Shown here one piece after another: positions 47,100-58,796 of a stretch of DNA of 64,000 nt; position 1 is the stretch's first letter; each line of letters starts with the position of its first letter. The notes under the pieces were generated by a model, which made no database searches, had not been told where the DNA came from, and saw nothing but the letters and a program-made list of their open reading frames with translations. A program made the position numbers and the translations under genes. The DNA is from Cunninghamia lanceolata (lineage: Eukaryota; Streptophyta; Pinopsida; Cupressales; Cupressaceae). Where the stretch lies: NCBI GenBank assembly GCA_027924645.1, contig BSBN01000297.1, positions 1,736,001-1,800,000 on the forward strand, given 5' to 3'.

Positions 47100-49130
47100 A
47101 AGGTAACCTTCAATCATGCATATGGTCAAGCTAGGATAACCTTTCCTTCAGTTTGGGCTAGTCATCATGTAGGGAGATCATGCAGAGTAGAGGTGTGGTT
47201 TTATTTGAGTTCAACGATCAGTTAAGGATCAACTTCAAAAATACTGAAGATAACATTTTCTTTTGAGTTTTCAAGCTTCAATCATGAAAATATCTCCTGG
47301 GAGGCGCCCACAAGCAGCTTCCCCAAATATCATGAAAATATCAATTCACTTTTGGCAATGAGGGTTTTGAATTACCTTTGAATTTCTGCAGAGTGTGTCC
47401 CCAAATTTGACTTTGCTACAGAGGGCCTCGCCGACTTCAAATTCATGGCAGCAAACTCTGAATTCCTTGCCCGCCTTTTCAAAATTCTCCAAGTCCTCTC
47501 CAAACAAGCTTTATCACCCATGCAAGTAGCTACTACACTTATATGCACCTAAAACATTTTTTCAGGTACATGCATCAGATAGAGTAAGTGCTTCAATACG
47601 TGTCCATGAGAATAACAAACATCAACAGCAATTCAATTTCATTCCCATGCTGACAATTATACATTTTACAAGTTGTCTGACTTAGAAATATAGACAAGCT
47701 ATGTAAACTAATAGATAAATAGCATTGAGAAGAAATACTAAACAATTGATCAAGATTACATTTTAAAACCCCAATTAAATAACTATTGTGATGAAGTATT
47801 CATAGCAGCAAATCACTTGACAAAATCATATGCAAAGTCACCAAATAAAGGACTCAAGATGTCAACCATTTCAAATGACAATCATGACAATAGGAAAAAT
47901 AGCATAGAGAATACAGTCATGCCTTTGATTGCAAAGGAGGGGGCAAATATTACAGTCTATAGAAGCATTGAAAAGATGAAAATACAAAATCCATGAAGCC
48001 AAACACTTTTCTAAAAATACAAACCCTTACCTAATTAGTTAACTGATCCTTGAAGATTTTATCAGACAAAGATAGTCATTATATAGATGCTAAAACAATG
48101 ACACAAGTGCCTTTGAAAGTGATGACAGTCATGTCATCAAACTGACAATGAAATCAGTCATCAAAAAGAGTAATGCACAACACCACAGAAGAAAATAGAT
48201 CACTATCCATTCAAAGAGATGCCCTAATCACAGTCACCAAAGTGGGCTACAACAACAGAGAAAAGACAGTGGAATATTAACAGTCTTTTTCCATCCAAAT
48301 GTGAATTATGTGAGAACTATGTCATATATCAATAACAAAAATAACAGAGAGGATTTTTTACAGTCAAAAGTCTATGAATAGAATCTTCAAGTTTATCAAA
48401 TCAAGCTAATAAGCTAAATGATAGTCATAGCAGCAGATGGACAAAGGGAATGTGACTGTGACAGATTTTTGCATACAAAGGACAGTCATCATCAATGATA
48501 TCTTTGTATTAAGGAATTTGTAGGCAAGTTTGTGATAGGACAACAAAGATCAGTTCATGTATGAAGCAATGAACAAGGTTTTCATGACAAAGGTTACTGT
48601 CAAGATAGCAGTAAGAGACAGTAAAGACAGTGAAGAGCATATTTAAGGAATGAAACAAATCATGGAATAGTCTTGCATTCTCAACAACAAGATTTCATTC
48701 TTTGTTTTGTGACAGACATTTTGAAAATACAATCATCTTTCAAAGGTTGAATCACACACATAGGGGTAGTGTCTAAGTCACAGGTTGAAGACCATCAAAT
48801 TCCTTCATGCCAAGGTATTCTAAGTATAAATCATGAATGGAAAAAGTAGAACTTTATCAATAAAGAACCATGAGACCTCTTCATACAGTCATTGAAAGAG
48901 ATAGAATTGTCACTAATGACAAAGCACCAAGCTTTCAAAGATACAAAACTTTAGAGCAAGCTAAGAGAAGAATAGAGGTACGTGGAAAACCCTACCTCTG
49001 CTTCATAAAACCATTTGTTATCTGTCGTCTATCTGCTCCTTTGATATATGTCGTCTATAGCTGGAAATCCCAAAATTCCCTCATTTCTTCATTCACACGA
49101 TGATCTCAAAACTATTTCCAAACTCAAAGA
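47100..49130. other. CACTA 5' region with AGTCAT-core motif cluster
   Basis: Upstream of TNP2. ACAGTCAT occurs at 47913, 48125, 48482 and about 48886. ATAGTCAT and TCAGTCAT variants are near 48072, 48157 and 48421. All share the AGTCAT core of the terminal repeats. A minus-strand open piece at about 47370-47520 (AFAAMNLKSA-like, ending at a GGTAATTC donor) may be a captured exon or the TNP2 leader; I do not recognise it. Confidence 0.45.
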
Positions 49131-49133
49131 ACT

Positions 49134-49310
49134 GCGGCCATGAACAATCTTCTCCTATTCGACTACTCATACCCTATTCTTGGCTGCCATGAACAATCTT
49201 CTCATGTTCGACTACTCATACCCTATTCTTGGCGGCCATGAATAATATTCTCCTGTTCGACTACTCTACGTAGCCTATTCTCAGCGGCCATGAACAATCT
49301 TCTCATGTTA
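49134..49310. repeat. Four tandem repeats of 49-52 bp in the CACTA right subterminal region
   Basis: GCCATGAA(C/T)AAT(C/A)TTCTC recurs with TGAACAATCT-type landmarks at 49141, 49190, 49239 and 49291. Each unit also has TTCGACTACTC and a TATTCT(T/C) stretch. The array lies between the TNP2 leader and the AGTCAT terminal repeats. Confidence 0.85.
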
Positions 49311-49429
49311 AATGCACAATCTTCGCTTCTTCATAGGTTTCACTTTTGTTCAAAATTCATAAACGCACAATCCCTCCATTAGTTCCCTCCAAAACTAAAG
49401 TGAAAGAAAAAAGAATAGAGGAATTTATT

Positions 49430-49635
49430 TAGTCCTTTATTTAGTCAATTTTATTTGTAGTTGTGTTTTTTTGCCCCATGACTAAATTAGTCATTTATTT
49501 AGTCATTTCAACCGATGACCAAATTAGTCATTTATAACTATATTGCAAAAAGTTTTAGTCACGTGACTAAAAGTTTGGTCACATGACTAAAAGTTTTAGT
49601 CACCTGGTCATTTATTTGTCATATTTCTACTAGTG
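49430..49635. repeat. CACTA right TIR and subterminal repeats
   Basis: Several TTTAGTCA/TTAGTCAT/TGACTAAA copies. TAGTCACGTGACTA is the centre of a perfect 20-bp palindrome at 49553-49572. GGTCACATGACTAAAAG follows. It ends TTTCTACTAGTG, then AAT. Confidence 0.88.
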
Positions 49636-52600
49636 AATAGACGTTCGCAATGAACGTAGTCATAATGTTCACCCACCCCAACTTGACTTGGATACTATCA
49701 TATTCCTACAATTTTTGACTTGGTCAACTATGTTTTACCATAGTCTTTGACAACTTCAATATTCTAGTCTTTTCGACTTAGACAGGGTTTTAAACACTGT
49801 CATTGTTCCATAGATCTCATGGATTTACTTTTATACGAGGATACTCATTGCATCTTTGCAAAACCCAAGATCCCAAAACTTAATGACACATAAGAACTTT
49901 AAGTCAATTTATAAACAATCCAATAGGTTATCAAACCAATGATAAACATTATCGATAAGGACACGTCATCCTTTCGACAAGTAAATAAAATGAACATTAT
50001 TATTTAGGGTATTCGACCTTCTTTGTCGACCCATATAGAAATAGCTAAAACAAGTTGTAACCTAAAAAGGTACATTTAATAACTTAACCCTACTGGATCA
50101 ATCTAAGGTTTGTTTTTCCTTTTCCATGATAAAGGAATATCGAACAATCAATTCTAGAAAGAAATGTGTTTGAGTAAAAGATTTTCCTTTAGTCTTCTTT
50201 CGACTTAAAGGTCATTTCAAACTTTCTAAACGAGACCATTCCTCATTTATAAGAAAACCTTAATTAGAGCCAACCAAAAGGTTCCAATCAAGTTTAAACA
50301 TCGACTATGATCAATTTAATTCCAAAAGATGTAAATACTTATTTCAAGTTGCGATCACATAAGTTCAAAGTCGAAAAGTTACTTCTAAGAAAAATATCTA
50401 ATATCGTCATTGAGCAATGCTATCCAATTCTTCTTGAGTCTCTAGAAGACTTTAGTGAAGTTCTACATTGATAACTTTAATCCTCAATATGCTTACGTAA
50501 ATGGTTTTATCATCTTCCCTGACAATAGTTTACTCGACTTAGATAAGTCCATATGGAATAACTAATCATTTGATTTCATATTTGACTCTAGGGTTTTCAT
50601 TACAACCTTGAATAGTCCGACATATCAAAATAACCATATCTCATAACTTACAAGACTAAGGTTTATAATCGACCCTTGGTTTAACTCAATCAAGGTTAAG
50701 AATACTATGGTTCTGTAATAAATAATAACTCCTTTACAAAGAAGTATGAATACCTTCCTTAACGTGATATCATTGACCATCATGATATACATCTATATAC
50801 GTTTCCCTTCAAGGTCACTTACTGGTTAGACTTAGTCTATTCCATCGTAGTGGATTTTCAAAGAGTACTAAAAACAAGAATGATAAATAGATAACAAAGA
50901 ATCTCCTATAGATCTTATTTCTTCTACCACAATATCACTAATTTTACTATCATTCGATGGGATATACAATAGTTTTCTGAAGATTTCTAAGAGTATAAGC
51001 CTCTTATGGATTAAAAAAATGGTTTTACCATAAACAATAGACTAATCCAAGAATTGATTTAAAATGATAATAACACAGCCTAATGCTTAAACCGTTTTAC
51101 TCATAGTTACTAAGTTTACCTATCAAGTTTTATTTGCACTATTTTCATCGAGAGTCAAATACATAACTAACTTATGACTAAATCATCGACTTGCTTCATA
51201 ATGATAACTCATTCCATAGAGCAACTGGTTTTCTAGGCACATGAAACTATGATATCCTTCTTCGAGTAAGTGATTGTCAAAGTCATTTGGTTCTCTATAC
51301 GATAGTTCGACAAGTATATCAATTTTAAAACAATAAGTATAATGTCGGCCCTGTGTGATAATGAAATAGATTTCATTGTTATTGTTGGCATCGGCCTTTG
51401 CAGGCTAAATCGATGCTCTCTAGTTTCCACTAAGTTGACTATACAGTCCTACAATGACTCAATATTCTATTCGACACAGTCGACTCTTCTTGTTGAACAA
51501 ATACATAATGAACTTAAGGAATAAGCCATTCTAGTATAAACGATTGTCCTTAACAAAGCAATACAGAGGACTTAATAAACATTCAAATTTTCATTGCCTT
51601 TTAATGCATAAATTGCAGGAGTATTACCTGGTAGTAGTGGTCTAAGCTGAGAAAGATTTGTAAATGAAAATACTTTTGTGGTCGCCCAAGACAATCCACG
51701 TTATCTTCTTCCTCTCACTGGTTATCACTCTGCTCACCACGAACTCTCTACCAAAGCATCCCCCTCCCAATGATAATGAATATGCAAATAACATCACTCA
51801 ATGATCATCCCATCGACTCAATTGAGTCGTGGCTATAAAGACTCAGCATAACTCATAATGAGTCGCCCAACTTTCGTTCCCCACTCTTTGCAGTTTGAAA
51901 GCACATTGAATACATAGTAATTCGCCTATTGATTCGGTTACAAACAATATCTATTAAGTTGCAAAGCTCAACAAATGTCGACGGGAGAACGTCCTTCAAT
52001 GGGAGCTTAGCGAATGTGGTTAGAATTACCACCACTACTCTTCCATAGAGGCCGACAAGACATTTAAACCATTGTTTGATCATTTATTAATCACAGAGTG
52101 ATTCAATCCACCACTCATTACAATGAAGTCACTCCTATTAGTAAGCCTACGGTTGCTCAAGTGAGTAAGTATTAATATCAATCATGAGGTATTATCCTCA
52201 AATTGATGAAATTACATATATATTTGTTTATATCAAATATGGTTTACATGATATCAATCCTATTTGATAGTCATGATTTGATCAATAAATATAATAATAA
52301 TAAGTCAAAGGTTTACGGATAATGTGAATGGGTCGAGCTTGTCTCCCCTTCACAATTCTTCGCTTAATCATGTCAACTTGTCTTGACGAGATTGTCATTT
52401 GATGTTAAATGTCGACAATAGAACTTTAAATGACTCAAATAATAACACAACCATTTTACGACAATGACGTAATATTTACGTTAATCGTAAATGGTCACAG
52501 TTCTACTCAGACAACGTTGTTTACTTCACAAACGACTATGTCGACACACAAATGACTTGACTAGAAAAGGATCGAAGATATCGACTCCCTGTCGACTAGA

Positions 52601-53002
52601 TTCAAAAGTATACTGACAAAACATGACTTACCTCTATCGACACTGATTCACATTTTCGTTAAACCCTCATACTCGTTTTGGCAAATAATCACTCATAACC
52701 CGAGGTCTATATCTCTCTCCTCAAAAGATTCTCTCTTTTCTCTGAGAGTCATCTAAAACCTGTAATCCTGTATAAAACTTGGAATCAACAGATTACGATC
52801 AGTGCATCATTATTCAAATAATAAACCAAATTCTCATAATGCAATTATTAAATTGACAATAACATTCATTTCCATAATTCCATAATTGACATTCAATAAA
52901 ATCTGTCTTTCCTTGATATTAATCTAAACATCAAATTAAATTTACTTGTGTCCAAGTAAAAGTAAATAGTATTAGCAAGACAAAAATTGGAGATGTAACA
53001 AC
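49636..53002. other. Right flank of the CACTA insertion, no gene seen
   Basis: AT-rich sequence unusually rich in TCGAC and TCGA words (for example near 50010-50040 and 52400-52600). It could be untranslated or LTR sequence of an old element linked to the ORF at 53003-55095, but I found no LTR ends. Confidence 0.4.
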
Positions 53003-55095
53003 CTATAAGGGCAACTTGAAAGACCGGACTTGATCTATTGTCAATCTCATCCAATCTCTCCTTTGTACTTCCCTTTCATCAGTACAATCTTCCCAATAAT
53101 CATCAAGGTGATGCTGATGTTCATACATGCTCCCTCCATGCAAATTCTTCTTAACGAAATTCTTACTGTCAAACAATGATCGTGTAGGCAAAAGATGGAA
53201 ATTGTATTCGACAAAATTTTTCTCAATGTTCCTGACATTATCATTACTTTTGCAAATGTAAAAAGATAAGAGACACAAGGAATGAATACCCTTTCTTTTT
53301 CATACTGTGATATTTGTTATTCACAGCCGCCATCTGGCAACAGGCTTCCAAAAGGACAAGGTAATCCGTAGAATACTTGGGCAACTTCAATGGGGTGCTT
53401 TCGAAACCTTCAATTCGTAGATAGGTAAATCTATCTAACTGAATGTAAAAGCTTCCAAAATTCACAATCAATGTTGCTACTTAGGGAGAAATTCTCCTCT
53501 CAAGTGAGCCTTCAATCCTTTTAGCAGTCAACATGAGAAAGGCATCATTTACACGGCGAAAGTCTTTCATCCCAACCTCTTTTTGCAACTGTGGAAAATA
53601 ATGATACACAGGTGTATCGTACGTGAGAGAACCCTGAGTCCTCAGACCAGGCTAGACAACCTCTTTACTATCTAGCATGTAAATTAGAAAAGAACACATA
53701 TGGAAGGACACCCTCTGGTGAAAGTTTGCCAGTTGTTCATTCATATGTTCACTTATCAACTTCGCCCAATCCACATATTAAGATTCACTGCAAATTACCA
53801 GAATAAATTGACACATCCAATTTTTGAATGAGTCTGATTCGGCACTCCCGACAACACGGTGTAATAGGGTAATCATGTCAGAGATTTCTTCTTTAAAATG
53901 CCCTCTTCAAATTGGCGGGAAGTCAAGATTTACCTTTCCTTTCACCCTTAAGCCAGTGCTTAGCAATACGATTGAGGCACCAATCCTTTTTATCCCAAAA
54001 ATATCCCCAACTCATGGTAACAGACACATCAACAAACTCTTCATGGTCTGGCAACCTTAATGCTTGTGACAGCCTCTGAATCCACTTTGGTAATCACGGT
54101 ACTGTCGAAAGCTCAAATTTCTTGTGAGTCGAGATGATAATTTCTTGCACAAGAAACAATTAAATCAGGACACAACACAGTGGGTGGAAAACGCCCAGCA
54201 CAGGCTAACCCACTACTTGCAATCCTCTTTGCAATTGGAGACCCAGTATCTTGCCGCACTCTAATCCAAAAATCTTCCAGGTCTGTGTCCAAGATCAGTG
54301 TCCTTCACTTTGGACAAACCATTTTCAATTACAGAGGCAATTGGGAACCCCTGATACTTAGTATTTCATTTTGACTTGTTTCAAAAACCAAAGAATGAAA
54401 GGTTCTGAAATAGTTAGGGACACCAAAAAGGTCCGCAAGACATTTGAGATAAAATGACTACCCAGACTCATGAAAGAAAAATCGTTCTTCTTCACCCAAA
54501 CAATATAAAGTGCTCAATTTATCGCAGGCAAGAAAAGCAAATAAAGGAGTTGGTTATCTAACCTTGATATGAATATTTTCGCAGGCCCTCCGCTAGCTTC
54601 AAGGTTCAGATCTCCTCCAGCATTATCTCGTCATAGTGCGAAATGAGTTTCTTCTTTGTAAGGTGGTAGCTTTAATAAGACCGCATCAAATCTCATTAAA
54701 TTCTTATTAAATTTCATTAAATTTGGCAGCAATAAGTATTCGGTAATTCTTAGTGATTCACTTTAATTCCCATTCGAAAAGTGTGTGAACACTTCCCCCA
54801 ATACCTTTCGAATTTAATGTGAACAGACAGGGGTCATTATGTCATACATGCCATCTGTTGAAAAGACGATGCTTTGGAAACCAGGATGCGCGTTCAGTTG
54901 GGGCACCAGCGATTTTGAGAAGGAACCAACAAATCGAGAGTTCAGAAGTTCAAAGAACTTTTGACTCTCTAACCACAAAGGACTCTTCAATGAACCAACA
55001 TAAGAATAAACACTAAGGTTAGGACGCTGACTTGAGTGAAGGATCAGGGAATCGGGGTAGTTCTGGAACTCATGAACTTGCCGACCGAGGTACAA
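53003..55095 (-). pseudogene. Unrecognised minus-strand ORF, decayed
   Basis: A long coding region in pieces. 55095-54814 is open (SLKSPLWLESQKFFELLNSR). Then come DTDLEDFWIRVRQDTGSPIA and LACAGRFPPTVLCPDLIVSC near 54150-54300, EEFVDVSVTMSWGYFWDKKD near 53970-54035, and 53471-53244 (FGSFYIQLDRFTYLRIEGFE). 53278-53003 ends it with an acidic HHLDDYWEDCTDEREVQ. A TGA near 53930 stands where CGA would keep the frame (GERKGKS-stop-LPANLKRAF), and there are small frame changes. I know no family with these phrases. Isolation among transposons suggests an element protein. Confidence 0.45.
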
Positions 55096-55231
55096 AAAAG
55101 CTCAAGATCACCGATTAAGAGCGACTTACTAAGAGGGCGAAATATGATAAAGAATAAGGAGGGGGACTTGACTTAACATATGAAATGACTAAAAATTCGA
55201 TCATACGGTAACAATAGGTCAATTTCTGAAG

Positions 55232-55918
55232 GTGGATTCTACTACTTCTGACCATAGTCACACTACTTTTGCTCATCTTCTAGTGCATGTCAACTCCTCT
55301 AAGGCTCTTCCTAGGGACATTGTCCTAATGGTAGAGAATAGACCATGGACTCGATCGCTTGATTATGAGGGTATCCCCTTTCGCTGCAGATGTTGTTTCA
55401 CTACTAATCATCTTGCCTCTAATTGCTCTTGTTCTCACCACAAGAATGTAGGTTCTTCATGGTGGCAAAACACCCTCCCCAACCATTTGACTATTGATGA
55501 TTCTACTAATTCAAACTCTATGGGTGACCAACCTTCTTTCTCCCAGGCAATGGATCTTGATGGAGCCTCTGTGGCCCCTTCCGAGGTGGCTCCCCCTGGG
55601 ACTGGCATGGTTCCGATGTTATCTTTGACAGGTCCCCCATCCCTCTTGGCTACCTGCAAGGGGGGCCTAGCTCAACCTTCAATTTATTTGTTGTCTCCAT
55701 CTTCTTCGAGGCATTCTTCCTCGTCAAGGGAGGTGACACAGGTTGAGACCACATTAGAGGTGTCCCCTCTTATTTCTCCTCAATCTGCAGATATAGGTAA
55801 TGGTGGGTCTTGGACAACCGTTCAAAGGATGAAGAAAGGTCTTCCTAATTTTGTTTCGAAATCCCATACAAAGGCCAAAGGTGTATGGATTAGTAGGTCA
55901 AGTTCAAGCATGGTGTAG
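55232..55918 (+). pseudogene. LINE ORF1 C-terminal fragment with CCHC zinc knuckle
   Basis: A 228-codon open frame. It begins inside the ORF1 core (LVHVNSSKALPRDIVLMVEN) and reaches the zinc knuckle CRCCFTTNHLASNC, a C-x2-C-x4-H-x4-C motif at about 55386-55427. A Ser/Pro-rich tail follows, ending at TAG 55916. Plant L1 ORF1 proteins use this knuckle to hold LINE RNA. There is no ATG in context and no ORF2 after it; the sequence runs into about 200 bp of non-coding DNA with an A-rich end (AAATCAAAAACA), so the copy is deleted on both sides. It belongs to the same class as the 19650-20340 piece. Confidence 0.75.
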
Positions 55919-56139
55919 GATGTTTCATTGGGTTTGATGGTTATTGTTGGGCTAATATTCTTCGCGGTAGCTTTTTTCAAATGTGTTGTTCAATTCTGTG
56001 TGGTAGCTTGGTTGCAGTTGTGTTAAGGGTTGGTTGTTTGTTTGTTGTCGACTTGCCATGTAAAAGGTTTTTAGGTCCTTTCAAAACTTGTATTTACCAC
56101 TTAAATCAAAAACATATTCATTACCTTGGTAAATTTTAT

Positions 56140-56345
56140 CTATAGTGCAATTAAGGTAAGAAAGCTTTCCCATTTTCTATTCCACTACCAAACCTAGAAC
56201 TCTTCTTCCACTTTTTGCCTTCTTCAAGGTCAGCCTTGTTTCCAATCCCAAACCCAATTTCCCAAGGACATTTTTTTAGATGCCTCCAATTTTCATGTAA
56301 TCAGGATTAGAGATTCTAATGGCCCTAGTAAATAACATATTCATT
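56140..56345 (+). repeat. Dispersed repeat shared with 19660-19880
   Basis: Both copies carry AACCCAATTT(T/C)CCAAGGACATTTTTT, ATGCCTCCAATTTTCA and GATTAGAGATTCTAATGGCC in the same order and orientation. At 19.7 kb it precedes LINE ORF1 coding sequence, so it is probably the LINE leader. Confidence 0.75.
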
Positions 56346-57055
56346 ACCCCAGTAAAAGTGCATTTGAAAACATTACTAATAAAACAGCCAAAGGAAGAAT
56401 TATTGCCCTTGAATTCCCTCGTATCTACCTAACAACGCTTAAAATTCATGGTTATTGAGATGAACCTAAGATGACCGCTTGACTAGTCCAATCACATGAA
56501 ACAAAAACCCCTATGACTTGGCTGCAGCTCCAAAATGATCTCAAAAGGTATCCTTAAGGAGTAAGGTACAAGATCAAATGATATAACAAAATGGTTCTTT
56601 TACAAAAAAATTCACTGATCTACCCCTCGAGTGGAGGTGGATTATATATAGATCTGAAAAGATGTAGTCTCCCTTGATACTGTTTGAAAATGTATAGCAA
56701 GCTCCACTTCTGATCATTTCCTTTCCCTAAGGCAATTTTACAACCAAATACCATGTTGATGAGGATCATTATATTCTTTCCTTTAACAACACTTGCACTC
56801 AGTACAACCCATTTTGTCTCCAATGCATTCAACAATGTCTCCACCGAATATCCAATTACCAATATGCAAGTTCAAAGTCAGCCAATTGAGGACGCTAGTC
56901 CAGTTTTTATTTTGTTAAATTCAAAGGACAAGCCTTACATAGTTATTTTATCTCCCATTTGCCGGAGGCTTGACCTTTGGGTAAACAAATATAATACAAA
57001 GAATTTGAAATGAATGCATATTCATTGGAGTCTATCCTCTACCTCCGAATTTTAT
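56346..57055. other. Spacer, no recognised gene
   Basis: A minus-strand open frame (56620-56862) has no family resemblance. Nothing else is supported. Confidence 0.4.
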
Positions 57056-57222
57056 GAGAACAAAGTATAAAATTTTCTGCCTGAGACTATCAGCCTAGTA
57101 ATTATTTAATTTGTATAAAGTCCAAAATTTTCTGCCTGATACCCTACTAATTATTTAATCTGTACAAAGTCTAGAATTTTCTACCTAAGACTATCACCCT
57201 ACTGATTATTTAATTTGTTTGT
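57056..57222. repeat. Three tandem repeats of about 50-58 bp
   Basis: ACAAAGT(A/C)TA(A)AATTTTCTGCCTGA, then CTA(C/G)TAATTATTTAAT(T/C)TGT, occurs three times in a row with substitutions and small length differences. Confidence 0.75.
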
Positions 57223-58285
57223 CTGCCTATAACATAGACTTCTGTAACTCTAAATCCTCCTCTTGTATTAATACTTTATTTGGTTGATCTCATTCTACCT
57301 TATGGCTCTTCTGCTTGACATACTGAAGAGAAAATATTTAGAATGAACTGGCTTCCAATTTGATGAACCTTGAAGTTCTTCAGGTACTTTAGCCTCTAGC
57401 TTAGAGAGGGTTTGCTCTTTGCTTTGCTTACCTGTTGTTTTTTGGGGACGGGGGGAGAGCCGAGAGGGGGTGAGCAACTTCCTTGTGCTGTTTTTATGAT
57501 TTCTTATTTGCCAAACCTTATGCTTTTTAAATTTCAGTCTTCGAGGGTGTTGAAACTATATGTGAGATTACTACAGCCTCTGTTATTCCACATTGTCTGT
57601 GGATGAGATGGATTTGATATCTCTATTCACATGGTGTTATTCGTGGATTTGATGTTTTGGATGATTCCAGGATTCCACGTTGACATTATTTGTGGGGTTA
57701 GTTTACCACTTGGAAGGTCTAACCAACCTTTGACAAAGAAAGCAGTTTCCACAAAAGGTGGAGATCAAATTTTGAAGAGGGGATGAGAACAGGAAAATGT
57801 ACAAAATAAAATTCAGATGAAAAACACAACAAATCATACTTAAATTGATACCATATGACGTTCAGCCTAGTATACAATTTGTTTCTGTAATCTTTATTAC
57901 TATAGCTTTCTTTGTCTTGGAAAAATCTGTAATTAAATATAAAAGGATCCTCATACATTAAAGGATCATAGTTTTTGCAAATCTGATTTATGAACAAAAA
58001 AAAATCACAGAAACCCATAACAGCCCATCATATTCTACCTTAACAAATTGGAGTTGTAAGAAAAAATCGCTAGAAGCATTCAAGACATGGTTCCATATAA
58101 TTTTTCGGCAAGGACAATGGTCTCCATATCTCTTAACTAAATGTAACATTTTATGTGATTTCAGAAGCAAAAACCTTTTACAACTTTGCTATTATGTATC
58201 CAAATACATCAAAAAAGCTGGAGACATTGTCTTCAGCCTTCATTTCCTTCTTTTTGGATGTTTCATTATTATTTTCCTGCACTTA
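57223..58285. other. Region downstream of the VPS32 gene, no clear gene
   Basis: Open minus-strand frames at 57719-58018 and 57988-58170 are AT-rich and Phe/Tyr-heavy, as expected by chance in such sequence. The VPS32 3' UTR may reach into the upper part. Confidence 0.4.
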
Positions 58286-58405
58286 TATCTTAATGCACTT
58301 TCAATAACGAGGGCCTTCTAACTAGAAATCTTTGCACTTCATATCTTTATGCACTTTCAATAACGAGGGACTTCTAACTGGAAATTTTTGCACTCCATAT
58401 CTTAA
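58286..58405. repeat. Two tandem repeats of about 57 bp plus a partial third
   Basis: ATGCACTTTCAATAACGAGG(G)(C/A)CTTCTAACT(A/G)GAAAT occurs twice, followed by a partial unit ending ATATCTTAATGCA. It is near the likely 3' end of the VPS32 transcript. Confidence 0.75.
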
Positions 58406-58796
58406 TGCATAGTTTTACTATTAATTATGAAGCTCGGTCAATAAGCATGCCAAAAAACATATAGCATGAAATGACAGTTGCACATGAGGTACCATAATTA
58501 ACCAACCTCAAAGTTAAACCTATCTGCTTAATTCACTCCACAGCATGGCAACGACCAAGTAAGTGGTTTTCCACTTCAGAAAGTATCTGAAACAAGGGGT
58601 TACACCTAAACTTCCATTAGCAAACTGCAACTAGTACCAAATAGAACTAAATGATGGAGGTGACAATAAAATACATTCAACATTTTTCGATGTGATATAC
58701 ATGAGTGAATATGTCATGAGTCATGACTACATATACAAGTTAGCATAAGTATTTAAAAATATACACATCATCTCTTTATGTTTCACCATGTATTGA

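Larger units (their letters stand above)
23481..49635 (-). mobile_element. Complete CACTA (En/Spm) transposon, about 26.2 kb, with nested insertions
   Basis: The left end reads CACTAGTAGAAA at 23481-23492. The right end is its exact inverse, TTTCTACTAGTG, ending at 49635. Both are flanked by AAT (23478-23480, 49636-49638), the 3-bp duplication typical of the superfamily. Subterminal AGTCAT-bearing repeats follow at each end. Genes run on the minus strand: TNP2 transposase first, then a TNPA-like accessory gene. Cargo includes an eIF5B gene fragment and unrecognised ORFs. A gypsy element (36738-43114) and a plus-strand relic (about 28.0-33.7 kb) are nested inside. Both genes carry stops, so the copy is non-autonomous now. 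Without the gypsy element it would be about 19.8 kb. Confidence 0.93.

Noticed and set aside
57719..58170. Two minus-strand ORFs downstream of VPS32
   Set aside because: Phe/Tyr/Asn-rich as expected for AT-rich DNA read by chance; no domain seen.
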